The position numbers and the translations under genes were made by a program. Under the pieces are notes generated by a model. It had not been told where the DNA came from. It saw nothing but the letters and a program-made list of their open reading frames with translations, and did not search any database. DNA of 51,326 nucleotides from a virus. The stretch is taken from the IMG/VR virus record IMGVR_UViG_3300044726_000183, positions 1 through 51,326 of that record. One strand, 5' to 3'. Numbering within the stretch: position 1 is the stretch's first letter; every line of letters begins with the position of its first letter. Below, piece by piece: positions 38,775 to 47,831 of the stretch.

Positions 38775-40529
38775 CTAGCTGTTCGCGAAGAACGGTACAC
38801 GATAGGAGTTGCCGCCAATCTGGATGTTGAAGAAGCCGCTCGACACCGACTGCGAGGCGTCCCATGTGGACCAGCTACTCGCCGAGCCGCCCGTGCCCGG
38901 TGCGATGAAGTTGATGGTGTTGCCCGAGGAGATGCCGAGCATCCCGCCGATGCCCACGCCGTTGGAGATGATGCCGCTGCCTCCCGCGTCGATGTAGTAC
39001 GTGGCCTGTGCCGAGCCGGAGCCGTAGCCGGGGTAGAACTTCCCGTAGGCCAGCAAGCCGGAGGAGGAGCCGCCGAGGGAGGGGCCGACCGCGGAGGTGA
39101 GGTAGAAGGCGTTGTTCGACATCCGCAGGAAGCCGAAGCCGCTCGCGCCGGCCACCTCGAAGTTCGTGGAGGAGGCGTAGATGCTCCCCATCGTGCCGCC
39201 GCTGGAGGTGTTGACCCACTTGATGCTGTCGCCGAAACCGCCGGCCGACTTGAGGGTGATGCCGCTCGACTCCCATGTGCTGCCGTCCGCGTCCTCAATC
39301 CGCCCGCCCGTGCCGAGGTAGACCACCTGCGAGGTGAGGGTGCCGGTCGTGATTTTCGAGGCGGTGAGGGAGGCGATGGCGCCGCTCTGCACGGAGTTCG
39401 AGGAGAGCGTGGAGCCGTTCACCGTGAGCGTGCCGGCGGTGTTCCACACGAAGTTCGAGCCCGTGCCCATGAAGCCGGAGCCGTCCGCGCCCAGCGCCCC
39501 GGTGTTCGTGCCGCCCGAGTTGTAAATGAAGATGCCGGCGGAGTTCATCTCCACCCGTGGGTTCGACGCCGACGTGCGGATGACCTGTCCCGTGATGGTC
39601 GTGCCGGTGATGGTCGCCGACGAAATGCTCGGCGAGGTGAGTGTCCCGCCGGTGATGGTCGCACCCGTCATGTTCACGGCGCCGGCCATGTTCACGCGGA
39701 AGGGCGCCGAGGCGAACGCGCTCGCGCCCAGCCAGAACCCGGTGTCGGGCTTCATGCCGATGTACTGCCCGACCGAGGGCCCGGTGAGGAGCATGTTGAT
39801 GGTGTTGGTGGCGCCGCTCGCCTCCAAGTAGAACTCCCGCACGGAGTTCTTCCACAACTCGATGCCCGTTTGCCTGAGCTCGATGCGGTTGGCCGCCGAG
39901 TTGCTGGAGGCAATCCTGAAGTTGCCCGTCATGAAGAGGTCGCCGCTCGACGCTTGCAGGTTGAACGTGGTCGTCCCGCCGCTGTTGGTGGCGACGATGC
40001 CGGAGGTGGAGAGGACAATCTTCGGGTGGGCCGCGGCCGTGGCGTAGTCCCCGCCCATCACGCCGGAGGACACCTCGGCGATGGAGATGGTCCCGATGAT
40101 GGCGGCCGGCGCGGTGAGGGTGCCCGTGGCGGCGTCGAACTGGATGGCCTCCGGGGGCACGCCGAAGGTGAAGTCCCCGCTCGACTCGATGTTGATGACT
40201 TCGGTGTTGGGGACGCCCTCGACGGTGCCGTAGAAGCGCATCCCCTCCGGGTCGAGCTCCCAGCGGTCGGCCGGCGCCTCTCCCGTCGTGAACATGTTGG
40301 AGATGGTCACCTGTGAGGTGAAGACGTTGCCGTCCACCGAGCCGTCGATGACGGAGATGCCGCCCAGCCATTGCGGGCCCGAGAAGATGCGGCCGAACGA
40401 GCCATCCTCTTCGAGGGTGCGGCGCCAGCCCTGTAGCGAGCGGACGTTGCGCTCGATGTCCGGGCGGGAGAGCCGGCGTTCGAGGGCTTCGAGGTCGGCG
40501 ATGGTGACAGTCTCGGCGGCGGCGGTCAT
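38775..40529 (-). CDS. Tail fibre/spike candidate (584 aa)
   Basis: A short helical N-terminus (IADLEALERRLSRPDIERNV) leads to 500 residues of Ser/Thr/Gly-rich strand repeats. The run ATITGGTLTSPSISSATITG is typical of the repeated strands in phage fibres, as is the later SKITTGTLTSQVVYLGTGG. The C-terminus (FFNIQIGGNSYRVPFFA) resembles a small knob. It would bind the host surface. It overlaps the preceding tail gene by ATGA. Confidence 0.7.
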   Translation of the reverse strand: MTAAAETVTIADLEALERRLSRPDIERNVRSLQGWRRTLEEDGSFGRIFSGPQWLGGISVIDGSVDGNVFTSQVTISNMFTTGEAPADRWELDPEGMRFYGTVEGVPNTEVINIESSGDFTFGVPPEAIQFDAATGTLTAPAAIIGTISIAEVSSGVMGGDYATAAAHPKIVLSTSGIVATNSGGTTTFNLQASSGDLFMTGNFRIASSNSAANRIELRQTGIELWKNSVREFYLEASGATNTINMLLTGPSVGQYIGMKPDTGFWLGASAFASAPFRVNMAGAVNMTGATITGGTLTSPSISSATITGTTITGQVIRTSASNPRVEMNSAGIFIYNSGGTNTGALGADGSGFMGTGSNFVWNTAGTLTVNGSTLSSNSVQSGAIASLTASKITTGTLTSQVVYLGTGGRIEDADGSTWESSGITLKSAGGFGDSIKWVNTSSGGTMGSIYASSTNFEVAGASGFGFLRMSNNAFYLTSAVGPSLGGSSSGLLAYGKFYPGYGSGSAQATYYIDAGGSGIISNGVGIGGMLGISSGNTINFIAPGTGGSASSWSTWDASQSVSSGFFNIQIGGNSYRVPFFANS

Positions 40530-42370
40530 GGCCTCTCCGAAAGCTCGACTTCAAAGAAGCGCGTGGGCTCAGTGTGCCGCCCCTCCGGGTGAGTGGCCGG
40601 CCGTACCGACACCACCTTCGCGTTGATTTCTGTCTGCCCGAACTTCACGAGGCCCACCCAGCCGCTCTCGCGCAGGGCCTTCAGGTCCTCCTCGACAGTC
40701 TCCGGGTGCCGCCATGTGCGCGCCCCGCCCGGCTTCCGCTGGGTCTCGGTCGCCTTCAGGTTGAGGACGTAGTGCCAGCGCACCTCGGGCCGCTCGATGC
40801 CGTTCACAATCACCGCTTCGAGCTCGGCCGGGCCGTTCGATGTGTAGGCGAGGCGCATGAGTGGCCGGCGGGCGAACTTCTCCCCCACGAACTCTTCCTT
40901 GGAGTAACTGCCGGAGGTGGCGGAGCCGGGCGACTCGTAGCCGGAGCCGAAGTCGAACTCCGCGGCCCATGTGTTGTTCACATCGAAGGGCTTACTCACC
41001 GGGGCGATGAGCTCGACGTTGTGGATTTCCTTGATGACCTGTGGGCCGGCACGGTCGAGCACGCCCTCGGGCAGGTAGACGTAGCCCGCATCCATGTTGG
41101 AGATGGGAGAGAAGTCATCGTTCAGGTTGAGGGCGGCGAAGCCATCGGTGAGGCCAATCCAGAGGCGCTTCCCGAAGACGGTGGAGGCGCGGAGGTCGGT
41201 CACCTGCACGTTTTCGAGGACGGCGATGGGCCCGTGCCAGATGAACGGCCCCGCACCGCTGCCAGTGTTGCGCTCGGAGCGCACCGTGCCGGAGTAGATG
41301 TAGCTGTCGGTCCCGTCCCACGTCGCGCAGTAGGCGTACTCACCGGCGCCGGCGAAGGCCATCTCGCGCACGTCGCGCAGGCTGCGGGCGTCGGTGTTCG
41401 AGGAGACCGGGCCGCAGTAGCCCCATTCGAGGCCGTCCACCCACAAGAGGCCGCCGATGGTGGGCACCACCACCATGCCGTTGAAGTCGGAAGCCATGAA
41501 GCCGTTGCGGGAGTCGAGCAGGGCTTCGAGGCCGGGCGTGATGGGCACCGTGCGGGCCACGTTGTCGAAGGAGAAGATGCCGTCCGGGCGGGCCGCGAGC
41601 ATCCGCTTCGCCTGCTGGAGGAGGACGTTGGTGCGGACGCTTATCTCGCCGATGGGGTAGGAGGTGAGGCCGTAGCTGCCGGCGAGTTCGGGGTCAGCGT
41701 CAGCCACGCACTGGCGGAGCTCCCCGCCCTTCGTGTCGGGGTCCACTATCCAGAGCACGTTCGCGCCGGTCTGGTCCTTGCCCGAGGCGATGGCGTCGGC
41801 GCGGAGGTTGGACGTGGTGAGGGTCCACACCCCGCCGGTGCCGCGGGTGACGAAGTAATCGGTCGCGACGGCGGACTGGCGCGCGACGTACATGCGGGGC
41901 ACTGCGGTGGAGGCGTTGCGGAAGAGCACGCCGTAGGTCATCGCCCGCGTTGTCGTGAAGTTGGCGCCCATGTCCACCGTAACGACCGTGCCATCGCCGT
42001 CAATTTCGTAGATGTGCCGCGGGGTGACGATGATGAGCCGGCGGTTGGCCTCCACGCCGTCCCAATACTCGCAGAAGGTGGCGGGCCCGATGGGCACGGT
42101 GGCCGGCGTGTACTCGAAGACGACACAGCCGGGGAGGAAGCTCAGGCGCCGGTTGAGGACAGCGGGGAAGCCGTAGTCGTAGGTGTTCCGTTCGAGTTGC
42201 TTGGAGTGTCCCCAGCCGAGGGCGAAGTTCTCGATGCGTTCGCTGAACTCCTGCCCGTCCTCACCCGGCTGGGTCTGCACTTCCATCTGCTTCACAGGGG
42301 TGGGCACCTCGTCGTCGAAGAGGTACTCCTTGCCGTCGATGATGACCGGCGCATCCCAAAGGTTGTTCAC
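40526..42370 (-). CDS. Probable tail structural protein (614 aa)
   Basis: GTG start directly after the TAG of the 401-aa gene. A long strand-rich protein with repeated Trp/Gly turns (LLWVDGLEWGYCGPVSSNTD; EYAYCATWDGTDSYIYSGTV) suggesting a beta-propeller-like body, comparable in layout to tail nozzle proteins of short-tailed phages. No signature family was recognised. Context: after head and fibre-related genes, before the 584-aa fibre. Confidence 0.55.
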   Translation of the reverse strand: MNNLWDAPVIIDGKEYLFDDEVPTPVKQMEVQTQPGEDGQEFSERIENFALGWGHSKQLERNTYDYGFPAVLNRRLSFLPGCVVFEYTPATVPIGPATFCEYWDGVEANRRLIIVTPRHIYEIDGDGTVVTVDMGANFTTTRAMTYGVLFRNASTAVPRMYVARQSAVATDYFVTRGTGGVWTLTTSNLRADAIASGKDQTGANVLWIVDPDTKGGELRQCVADADPELAGSYGLTSYPIGEISVRTNVLLQQAKRMLAARPDGIFSFDNVARTVPITPGLEALLDSRNGFMASDFNGMVVVPTIGGLLWVDGLEWGYCGPVSSNTDARSLRDVREMAFAGAGEYAYCATWDGTDSYIYSGTVRSERNTGSGAGPFIWHGPIAVLENVQVTDLRASTVFGKRLWIGLTDGFAALNLNDDFSPISNMDAGYVYLPEGVLDRAGPQVIKEIHNVELIAPVSKPFDVNNTWAAEFDFGSGYESPGSATSGSYSKEEFVGEKFARRPLMRLAYTSNGPAELEAVIVNGIERPEVRWHYVLNLKATETQRKPGGARTWRHPETVEEDLKALRESGWVGLVKFGQTEINAKVVSVRPATHPEGRHTEPTRFFEVELSERP

Positions 42371-43576
42371 CTAGAAACTCCCGCGGCGGGGCCCGATGGG
42401 CTCCCGAGCTCCCGTCTTCATGCGGCGGATGACGGACGGTGCATATCTCCCACTGAGGGCTTGCACTTCTTCCATCGTCACGCCCATCTTCGCGCCGTAG
42501 CGGCTCGCCACGTTGTCTTCGCCCTCGTAAATCCAGCGGTAGATTTCCCACGCCGCAGCGCGCCGGAGCCATTCGATGGGGGCGCGGGTGACGTCGGAGC
42601 CATCGAGGAGGAGCCCCTCCATCTGGCGGTAGCTTTCTTCGTACACGATGTCGAGGACGTTGGTCTCCGGCATGGTGAAGAAGACGAGGGTGGCGCGGTC
42701 GCCATCGACCTCCACCTCGTAATGCATCTCCGCGACCGACTGCCATGTCGAGGCGGTGTGGTACTGGACCTCACGCACGTCGAGCACGTCGCTCTTGTTG
42801 CGGATGGGGGACGGCAGCGTGTAGCGGTTGCCGGCGGTGTTCGTGCGGTCGATGGCTAGCTGGTAGTGGCGCTCCATGAACATCCGCTCACGCACGCGAT
42901 TGATGCAGCGGATGACCTCGGCGACGGGCGCGAGGGCGTGGACCTGAAAGATGTCGCCGACGCCGATGGACGCGGAGAGTTCGTTGTCGAGGGATGCGAT
43001 GCCGGCGGCGGTGTCCACCGAGGCGACGATTTGTTCCTCGCCCTGCGGTGCCAGTTGGTCGGCGGACTGCTCAATCCAGAGGTGCGAACCGCGATACCAG
43101 CGGGAGTCGACGACGGAGCTCTTGAAGAGTTTGGTGCAGGTGACCGAATCCGAAGCGCCCGCAGTCGCGGTGCCGCGCTTCACGGTCTCCCCCATCGAGG
43201 AGCCCACCTCGAAGATAAGTTCGCGGAGGGTAGTCTCCGGGCGCTGGGAGATAAGCCACGGGTAGGAGAGGGGCGAGAACGTAGTCACGGCTGCGTCGGC
43301 GAAGCGGTAGCGATACCACGACGTACCAATGGCCCCGGAGTCGTAATAGCCGAACCGGAAGGGGCCTGACTCCGCGGATATAGGCTCGTTCGCCGCGATA
43401 AGGGTGAAGGTCGTCACCGGGATGCCGCCCGAACCATCGGTATCGTCCCGAGCGGAGTCCTCGTTGACGTAGCGGAAGAGTTGGACGATTGCGGCGGGGA
43501 ACGTACATGAGGGGTGAGTCCCGGCCATGAGTGCATCGGGGTTCGCGACCGATACGAAGACATTGCTGGCGGTCAT
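42371..43576 (-). CDS. Probable virion or tail-connector protein (401 aa)
   Basis: The N-terminal half is strand-rich (FRFGYYDSGAIGTSWYRYRF). The C-terminal half is helical, with REVQYHTASTWQSVAEMHYE and WLRRAAAWEIYRWIYEGEDN. The arrangement of an exposed beta domain plus a helical base could suit a tail adaptor or baseplate protein. No family was recognised. Confidence 0.5.
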   Translation of the reverse strand: MTASNVFVSVANPDALMAGTHPSCTFPAAIVQLFRYVNEDSARDDTDGSGGIPVTTFTLIAANEPISAESGPFRFGYYDSGAIGTSWYRYRFADAAVTTFSPLSYPWLISQRPETTLRELIFEVGSSMGETVKRGTATAGASDSVTCTKLFKSSVVDSRWYRGSHLWIEQSADQLAPQGEEQIVASVDTAAGIASLDNELSASIGVGDIFQVHALAPVAEVIRCINRVRERMFMERHYQLAIDRTNTAGNRYTLPSPIRNKSDVLDVREVQYHTASTWQSVAEMHYEVEVDGDRATLVFFTMPETNVLDIVYEESYRQMEGLLLDGSDVTRAPIEWLRRAAAWEIYRWIYEGEDNVASRYGAKMGVTMEEVQALSGRYAPSVIRRMKTGAREPIGPRRGSF

Positions 43577-44679
43577 CTGCGCCTCCCCGAGCCGGCTGCG
43601 GGCAGTATGCCATAGCTACCCGTGCCGGCCTGCGGTCTAACGCTCTTGAGGACCAGCGGCGGTGGTCGCCCGAGGACCCCTTCGGCCTGAAGGGTGACGC
43701 TGACAGCGGTGGCCTGCTGTGCGTGCTGGGTGAGCCCGGCGCGGGGCGAGAGGGTTGTGGCGAGGGCAAGGGCGGCCTGTCCGAGGATGGCCCCGACCTG
43801 TGCGTCGGCGGAGAGGGTGGCGGCGGTGGGCAGCAGGGCGCCGCTGGTACGGGTCATCGTGCCGGCGGAGGCGAGGGCGGCTGACAGGGCAAGGGCCGAG
43901 GCCCCGTGATGGGTGGTGGCGCCGGCGGAGGCGAGTGAGAGGGAGGCGGTGATGGCCTGCGTCGCCTGCTTTATGCCCTGCCCGGTGGCGGCGAGCGTGG
44001 TGGTGGTGGGAAGGACTGCCGCGCCGGTGTGGGTTACGGAAGTGGTGTAGGTGACTTCGAGGAGGGGTTCTTCGGTGGTCCCGCCCCCGAAGCCGCCCCC
44101 CTTGAACTGAATTGACTCGTAGGTGCCATCGACGGGCGGGTTATTGGTGCGGAACCGCTGCGGGATGATGACTACCCGCGTGTCGCCCGTCTTGTTGATG
44201 GCGTCGCGAAGAGCGGAGCCCGACTCCACAAACGTGGCGAGTTCCCCCGCGTTGTGAGTACCGGTGTTAAGGGTGAATGTCCCGAGGAGCGTCAGGCCGC
44301 CGAAGTTCGCACCACCAATCCAGTCGCCGGAAAAGTCCCATGAGGCTCCGTAGTCATAGGCGTAGACCTCCAAAATAAGCTGCCGCCCGAGGGTGCTTCC
44401 GTCGAATCCAACCCACATCTTGAGGGTCGCCGCGGTGATGGTAGCGGTGTCGGGAATGGAGGAGGTGTCGAACGACAGTGCGTTCTGGCAGACCGAGATG
44501 ATGTTTCCGCCACCCGCACCATAGTGGTGCTGGCCGAACTCGAATCCAACAACGGTCAGCGGGTTGTAGAAGAATGCGGAGCTCGACGTGCCGCCGCCCG
44601 CCGCACGGCAGTCGGCATACGTCACATCCTGCTTGAAGGCGTTCGCACCACCATTCATGTTCACAGAGAGCGTCGCCAT
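43573..44679 (-). CDS. DNRLRE-like tail protein with Ala-rich repeats (368 aa)
   Basis: Residues 15-215 resemble DNRLRE-type jelly rolls: ALSFDTSSIPDTATITAATL, then a LILEVYAYDYG strand. These are commonly sugar or surface-binding. Residues 219-339 carry about six degenerate 20-residue repeats (AAVLPTTTTLAATG; ALLPTAATLSADA). The end (PQAGTGSYGILPAAGSG) repeats a PAGTG motif. The same repeats and end motif occur in the next gene product, so the two are modular relatives. Probably displayed on the tail or fibre. ATGA and TAATG overlaps. Confidence 0.6.
   Translation of the reverse strand: MATLSVNMNGGANAFKQDVTYADCRAAGGGTSSSAFFYNPLTVVGFEFGQHHYGAGGGNIISVCQNALSFDTSSIPDTATITAATLKMWVGFDGSTLGRQLILEVYAYDYGASWDFSGDWIGGANFGGLTLLGTFTLNTGTHNAGELATFVESGSALRDAINKTGDTRVVIIPQRFRTNNPPVDGTYESIQFKGGGFGGGTTEEPLLEVTYTTSVTHTGAAVLPTTTTLAATGQGIKQATQAITASLSLASAGATTHHGASALALSAALASAGTMTRTSGALLPTAATLSADAQVGAILGQAALALATTLSPRAGLTQHAQQATAVSVTLQAEGVLGRPPPLVLKSVRPQAGTGSYGILPAAGSGRRR
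43663..44025 (-). repeat. Ala-rich repeat array 1 (coding)
   Basis: About six degenerate copies of a 20-residue unit, consensus AAxLPxTxTLxxAGxxT, at residues 219-339 of the 368-aa protein. Base-level copies are diverged, so this is an old array rather than a recent slippage product. Confidence 0.65.
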
Positions 44680-46835
44680 TACGCATCCACCTCGACGCCC
44701 GTGCCCGCCGGCGGCGTGTGCCCATAGTGGCCGACGCCGGCAGGGATGCGCTCTTCGCGCCCGGTCCCGGCAGGGAGCGCCTGCTCATCCCAGCGCCCCG
44801 TCCCGGCCGGCGGGGTCTCCGCGTCGATGACCCGCGGCACGATGCCGTAGGCGGAGAGGGTGATGGCGAGCGCCAGTGCAGCCTCTGCGAGGTGGATGCG
44901 GGTGACGAGGGCCTCTGCGATGAGTGTCGCGGTGATGTCGAGTTGGGCCTGAGCGTTCGCCGTCTTGATGCTGGTGGCGCCGAGGGTGACGGCGAGGGAG
45001 ATGGCGGCCTGCGCCGGGGAGAGGAGCTTGAGGGCGGCCACGGAGAGGGTGATGGTCGCCGGCAGCACGGCGGCGCCGAACTGTGTGCCCGCGACTGTCC
45101 CGGTCGTCGAGAGCGTGATGGAGAGCGCGAGGGCTGCGGCGGCCGCCTTGGTGACGAGCCCAGCGGTGGTGAGGGTGGCGGTCGTGGGCAGGACCGCGGT
45201 GGCGCGCTGTGTCTTCGTGCCGGCCGTGGCGAGAGTGATGGCGGCAGCGAGGGCGGCGGTTGCCCGTGCCTGCCGTTGGGCGATGGCGGCGAGGTTGATG
45301 GAGACGTTGGGCGCGGCTTCGGCGAGTTGGAACGGAGTGCGCCCCTCGGCAGTGAGGGTGATGGCAAGCGCCAATGCGGCGGCTGAGCTCTTGTGGACCA
45401 CGCCGGCGGTCGCGAGGTTGGCTGTCAGCGGGAGGGTGGCGGCCGCGAACTGTGTGAGCCCGGCGGCGGCGGCGAGGGTGATTGCCAGCGATGCCGCGGC
45501 GCCGGCGACCTGTGTCTTCGTGCCGGCGGAAGCGAGGGTGATGGAAGTGTCGAGGACGGCCGCACCGAGGTGCGTCGTGCTCAGCGCCGCCATGATGAAG
45601 AACATCGTTCGGTAGGCCGGGAGGTTGTTCCCGGTCGCCGTCGAGTAGTCCTGATTGGCAGAGATCAAACTCCCCGCCGAGGCGGTCACCGAGGGGACGG
45701 TGTTGTGGGCGTGGTTAGACTGCGGATTTCCCGCACCAGTGCTAGCGGCAATGGCGGTCGTAGCCGCGCCAGATGCGCTGGTCGAAATTGTGCCTCGCGT
45801 GTGGTTGCTCAGGTTGGTCGCGGAGGTGTGCCCCGAGTGGAAGGACTGGTGGGTGTGGGCATCCGCCCCTCCCGTGGAGCCAGCCGCCCCAGTCGTGTTT
45901 TTAATGAAGTTCTGCGTGCCGTTGAGGTTCCTCGTCCCGTTCGAGCCGTTGCACGCCACCCAGCCCGAGGGGACGGTCGTGTCGTTCCTCATTGCGATGC
46001 AGCCGGGGAAGGCTGGCTGAGAAGAGTTTGCCGTCCCTGCCCAAAGCTGGACGTAGGGCGGGTCTTGGTTTTGGCTGACTGAGGCAGAGTCCGCGCCGCT
46101 CAAGGTTGCGGAGTGGGCCAGCGAACTGCTCGTCCCGGTCATCGGGTGGCTGTGCGGGCCTTGCTGAGCGTTGACATCGGCACCGGCAGTTTCAAGACGG
46201 CTCCCACTGTTCGTATGGGAGGAGGTAGAACCGACCGTGTGGGTGTGGGCCGTTACCGACGCACCGTGCTGGTGGGAGTAGGTATGGCTATGCGTAGGTG
46301 CGGACGTGGCCGTGCCGCCGTTGCCGCCAGCGGCAGCGCCGCGAGGGAAATAGGCGCTGGAGCCGCTGTGTGCGCTGAAGCCAGTTGGGGTGGCGGCAAC
46401 ATCTCCCCAGACCAACATCCCGGTGGGAATGTCAGTTGTCCCATTGCTGGTTACGAAGATGACGGAATAGCGGTTGAGGCTGTCGAGGGTCGAACCGGAG
46501 GTCGAGGTGCCCGCCGTACTCGACGCGGAGGTGATGGCGGAACCGGGGGAATTGGTCTGATAGGTGTGGGTGTGCCCGCCGGGGAAGGAGATTGTGCCCC
46601 CGCCCGGACTGACTAGGTTCGGGGCGTCAGTAGCGGTCGGCCCGGTGTGGGTGTGGTTGTCCTGATGGGTGTGCGCTGGAGTCGCGTGGGTGTGGGTGTC
46701 GCTGCCACCTGTGCTGCCGGGGGATGCACTCGGGCGCGGGAACAGGGAGTCGAGTGCCGTGAAGCGCGTGAACCCTGCCGGGATGGACGCGTTGGTGCCC
46801 GTCCACATGAAGATGTTGCCGCTGGGGAGCGCCAT
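44679..46835 (-). CDS. His-rich tail fibre with three collar-like repeats (718 aa)
   Basis: Residues 4-417 contain three diverged tail-collar-like units, each opening with a GxIxMWxG...IPxGF-type segment (at 6, 138 and 277) and closing with a YSVIFV/YVQLW/YRTMFFIMA strand. Between them lie many HxH triplets (HTH at 48, 55, 61, 88 and 197; HSH at 182 and 228; HQH at 188; HTH at 327; HAH at 375). HxH rows in T4-type fibres bind iron along the trimer axis. Residues 423-669 hold about twelve Ala-rich 20-residue repeats. The end has four PAGTG-like units. Probably a receptor-binding or fibre protein. Confidence 0.7.
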   Translation of the reverse strand: MALPSGNIFMWTGTNASIPAGFTRFTALDSLFPRPSASPGSTGGSDTHTHATPAHTHQDNHTHTGPTATDAPNLVSPGGGTISFPGGHTHTYQTNSPGSAITSASSTAGTSTSGSTLDSLNRYSVIFVTSNGTTDIPTGMLVWGDVAATPTGFSAHSGSSAYFPRGAAAGGNGGTATSAPTHSHTYSHQHGASVTAHTHTVGSTSSHTNSGSRLETAGADVNAQQGPHSHPMTGTSSSLAHSATLSGADSASVSQNQDPPYVQLWAGTANSSQPAFPGCIAMRNDTTVPSGWVACNGSNGTRNLNGTQNFIKNTTGAAGSTGGADAHTHQSFHSGHTSATNLSNHTRGTISTSASGAATTAIAASTGAGNPQSNHAHNTVPSVTASAGSLISANQDYSTATGNNLPAYRTMFFIMAALSTTHLGAAVLDTSITLASAGTKTQVAGAAASLAITLAAAAGLTQFAAATLPLTANLATAGVVHKSSAAALALAITLTAEGRTPFQLAEAAPNVSINLAAIAQRQARATAALAAAITLATAGTKTQRATAVLPTTATLTTAGLVTKAAAAALALSITLSTTGTVAGTQFGAAVLPATITLSVAALKLLSPAQAAISLAVTLGATSIKTANAQAQLDITATLIAEALVTRIHLAEAALALAITLSAYGIVPRVIDAETPPAGTGRWDEQALPAGTGREERIPAGVGHYGHTPPAGTGVEVDA
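44829..45569 (-). repeat. Ala-rich repeat array 2 (coding)
   Basis: About twelve degenerate copies of the same 20-22-residue unit as array 1 (for example ATLPLTANLATAGVVHKSSA; AVLPTTATLTTAGLVTKAAA), residues 423-669 of the 718-aa fibre. The shared consensus across adjacent genes suggests duplication and shuffling of a stalk-like module. Confidence 0.7.
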
Positions 46836-47039
46836 TTACGGCACCACGATTGCGTTGAGAGCTACCTTTGCCGCGTCGAGATTGGCTACCGTCCTCGCCT
46901 TGATGTCCGACTTCGCCTTTGCGTCGAGCACGTCCCACAGGCGCTCCGATGCGTTCATGTCCTCGCGCATGAAGAGGAGGTCGTTGATGACGACGTTGAG
47001 GTCAGCGGTGAACTTGTCGATTGCCGGGACATCAGCCAT
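46836..47039 (-). CDS. Small helical protein (67 aa)
   Basis: Starts MADVPAIDKFTADLNVVIND, helical throughout. No recognised family. It ends directly before the fibre ATG, so it might be a fibre assembly partner. Confidence 0.45.
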   Translation of the reverse strand: MADVPAIDKFTADLNVVINDLLFMREDMNASERLWDVLDAKAKSDIKARTVANLDAAKVALNAIVVP

Positions 47040-47355
47040 CGGTTCCGCCCTTCACCTGCGGGTCTGTCGTGCAGGCTTCCCGCACCCATGACACCCGGTA
47101 GTTCGCCCGTTCCAGAATCTCCATTGCGCGGCTAATCGCCTGCTGCTCGTTGTCGGCCTCGACCTCGATGCTCACGGCGTCCTGAAACTGCCCGTCCAGC
47201 ACCTCATGGAAGGCGGTAATGCCCCAGTGGAAGTGCCCGGTGCCCTTCGTCTGCGCCCGGTCATCCGCGACCGTGAACGGCCAGCTAATCAGCGCGGGCA
47301 CGTTCGGGCGCATCCTCCCGCCCCGGTGGTTCTGGTGGAGGAGTTCGTTGCCCAT
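47032..47355 (-). CDS. Hypothetical protein (107 aa)
   Basis: Compact alpha/beta protein. Strands (FHWGITAFHEVLDGQFQDAV; SIEVEADNEQQAISRAMEIL) and a helix form a small domain with a basic N-terminus. ATGA-type overlaps at both ends. Function unknown; a minor virion protein is plausible from position. Confidence 0.45.
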   Translation of the reverse strand: MGNELLHQNHRGGRMRPNVPALISWPFTVADDRAQTKGTGHFHWGITAFHEVLDGQFQDAVSIEVEADNEQQAISRAMEILERANYRVSWVREACTTDPQVKGGTDG

Positions 47356-47831
47356 CAGTCCTCCGGGTCATCCTCGTAGCTGAAGCTGCCGTCCTCGTTC
47401 TCCACCCGCTTCACGCGCTTGCCGGCGGCGGCTGCGTTGGCGACAGCGTACCGCTCGGCGACGACTTCATCGGGGTAGAACCAGTCGAAGCAGTCGGGGT
47501 GCTTCGCGGGGTGGAGGCCGCTCACTCCGCCGACGAACTCGCCCTCCGGGGTGCGCTCCACGCGGAAGCCCTCGCCTAGCTGGTAGGGAACCTGTACCCA
47601 GCCGGGGAGGACGTCGTGAGCGCGGCCCCACGGGCCGGCCGGAGCAGGAGCGCCCTCGACTTGGCCCATCGCTGCCGTTGCCGGCGCGAAGCAAATCCAG
47701 CCGTCTTCGGTTTCCTTCCACGCCTCGGTGTTGGGCGACGAAGGCCGGTAGTAGATGCCGCCCTCGCCCTCTGCGTACCCGTATGCCTTGAGCTCTTCCC
47801 GAGCTCCTCGGACCTTAAGCGAACGTGACAT
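47355..47831 (-). CDS. Hypothetical acidic protein (158 aa)
   Basis: ATG 47831 was chosen for its GGAG six bases ahead; it overlaps the previous gene by 17 bases. Begins MSRSLKVRGAREELKAYGYA and contains IYYRPSSPNTEAWKETEDGW and a strongly acidic C-terminus (VENEDGSFSYEDDPED). Possibly a head-tail connector or assembly factor. No family was recognised. Confidence 0.45.
   Translation of the reverse strand: MSRSLKVRGAREELKAYGYAEGEGGIYYRPSSPNTEAWKETEDGWICFAPATAAMGQVEGAPAPAGPWGRAHDVLPGWVQVPYQLGEGFRVERTPEGEFVGGVSGLHPAKHPDCFDWFYPDEVVAERYAVANAAAAGKRVKRVENEDGSFSYEDDPED

Noticed and set aside
40574-42859. 761-codon plus-strand frame over tail genes
   Set aside because: Antisense to two coupled tail genes, with no recognisable domain.
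43663-45569. CRISPR or DNA-level tandem repeat array
   Set aside because: The periodicity is in the protein and the units are diverged at base level, with no constant repeat and spacer pattern.
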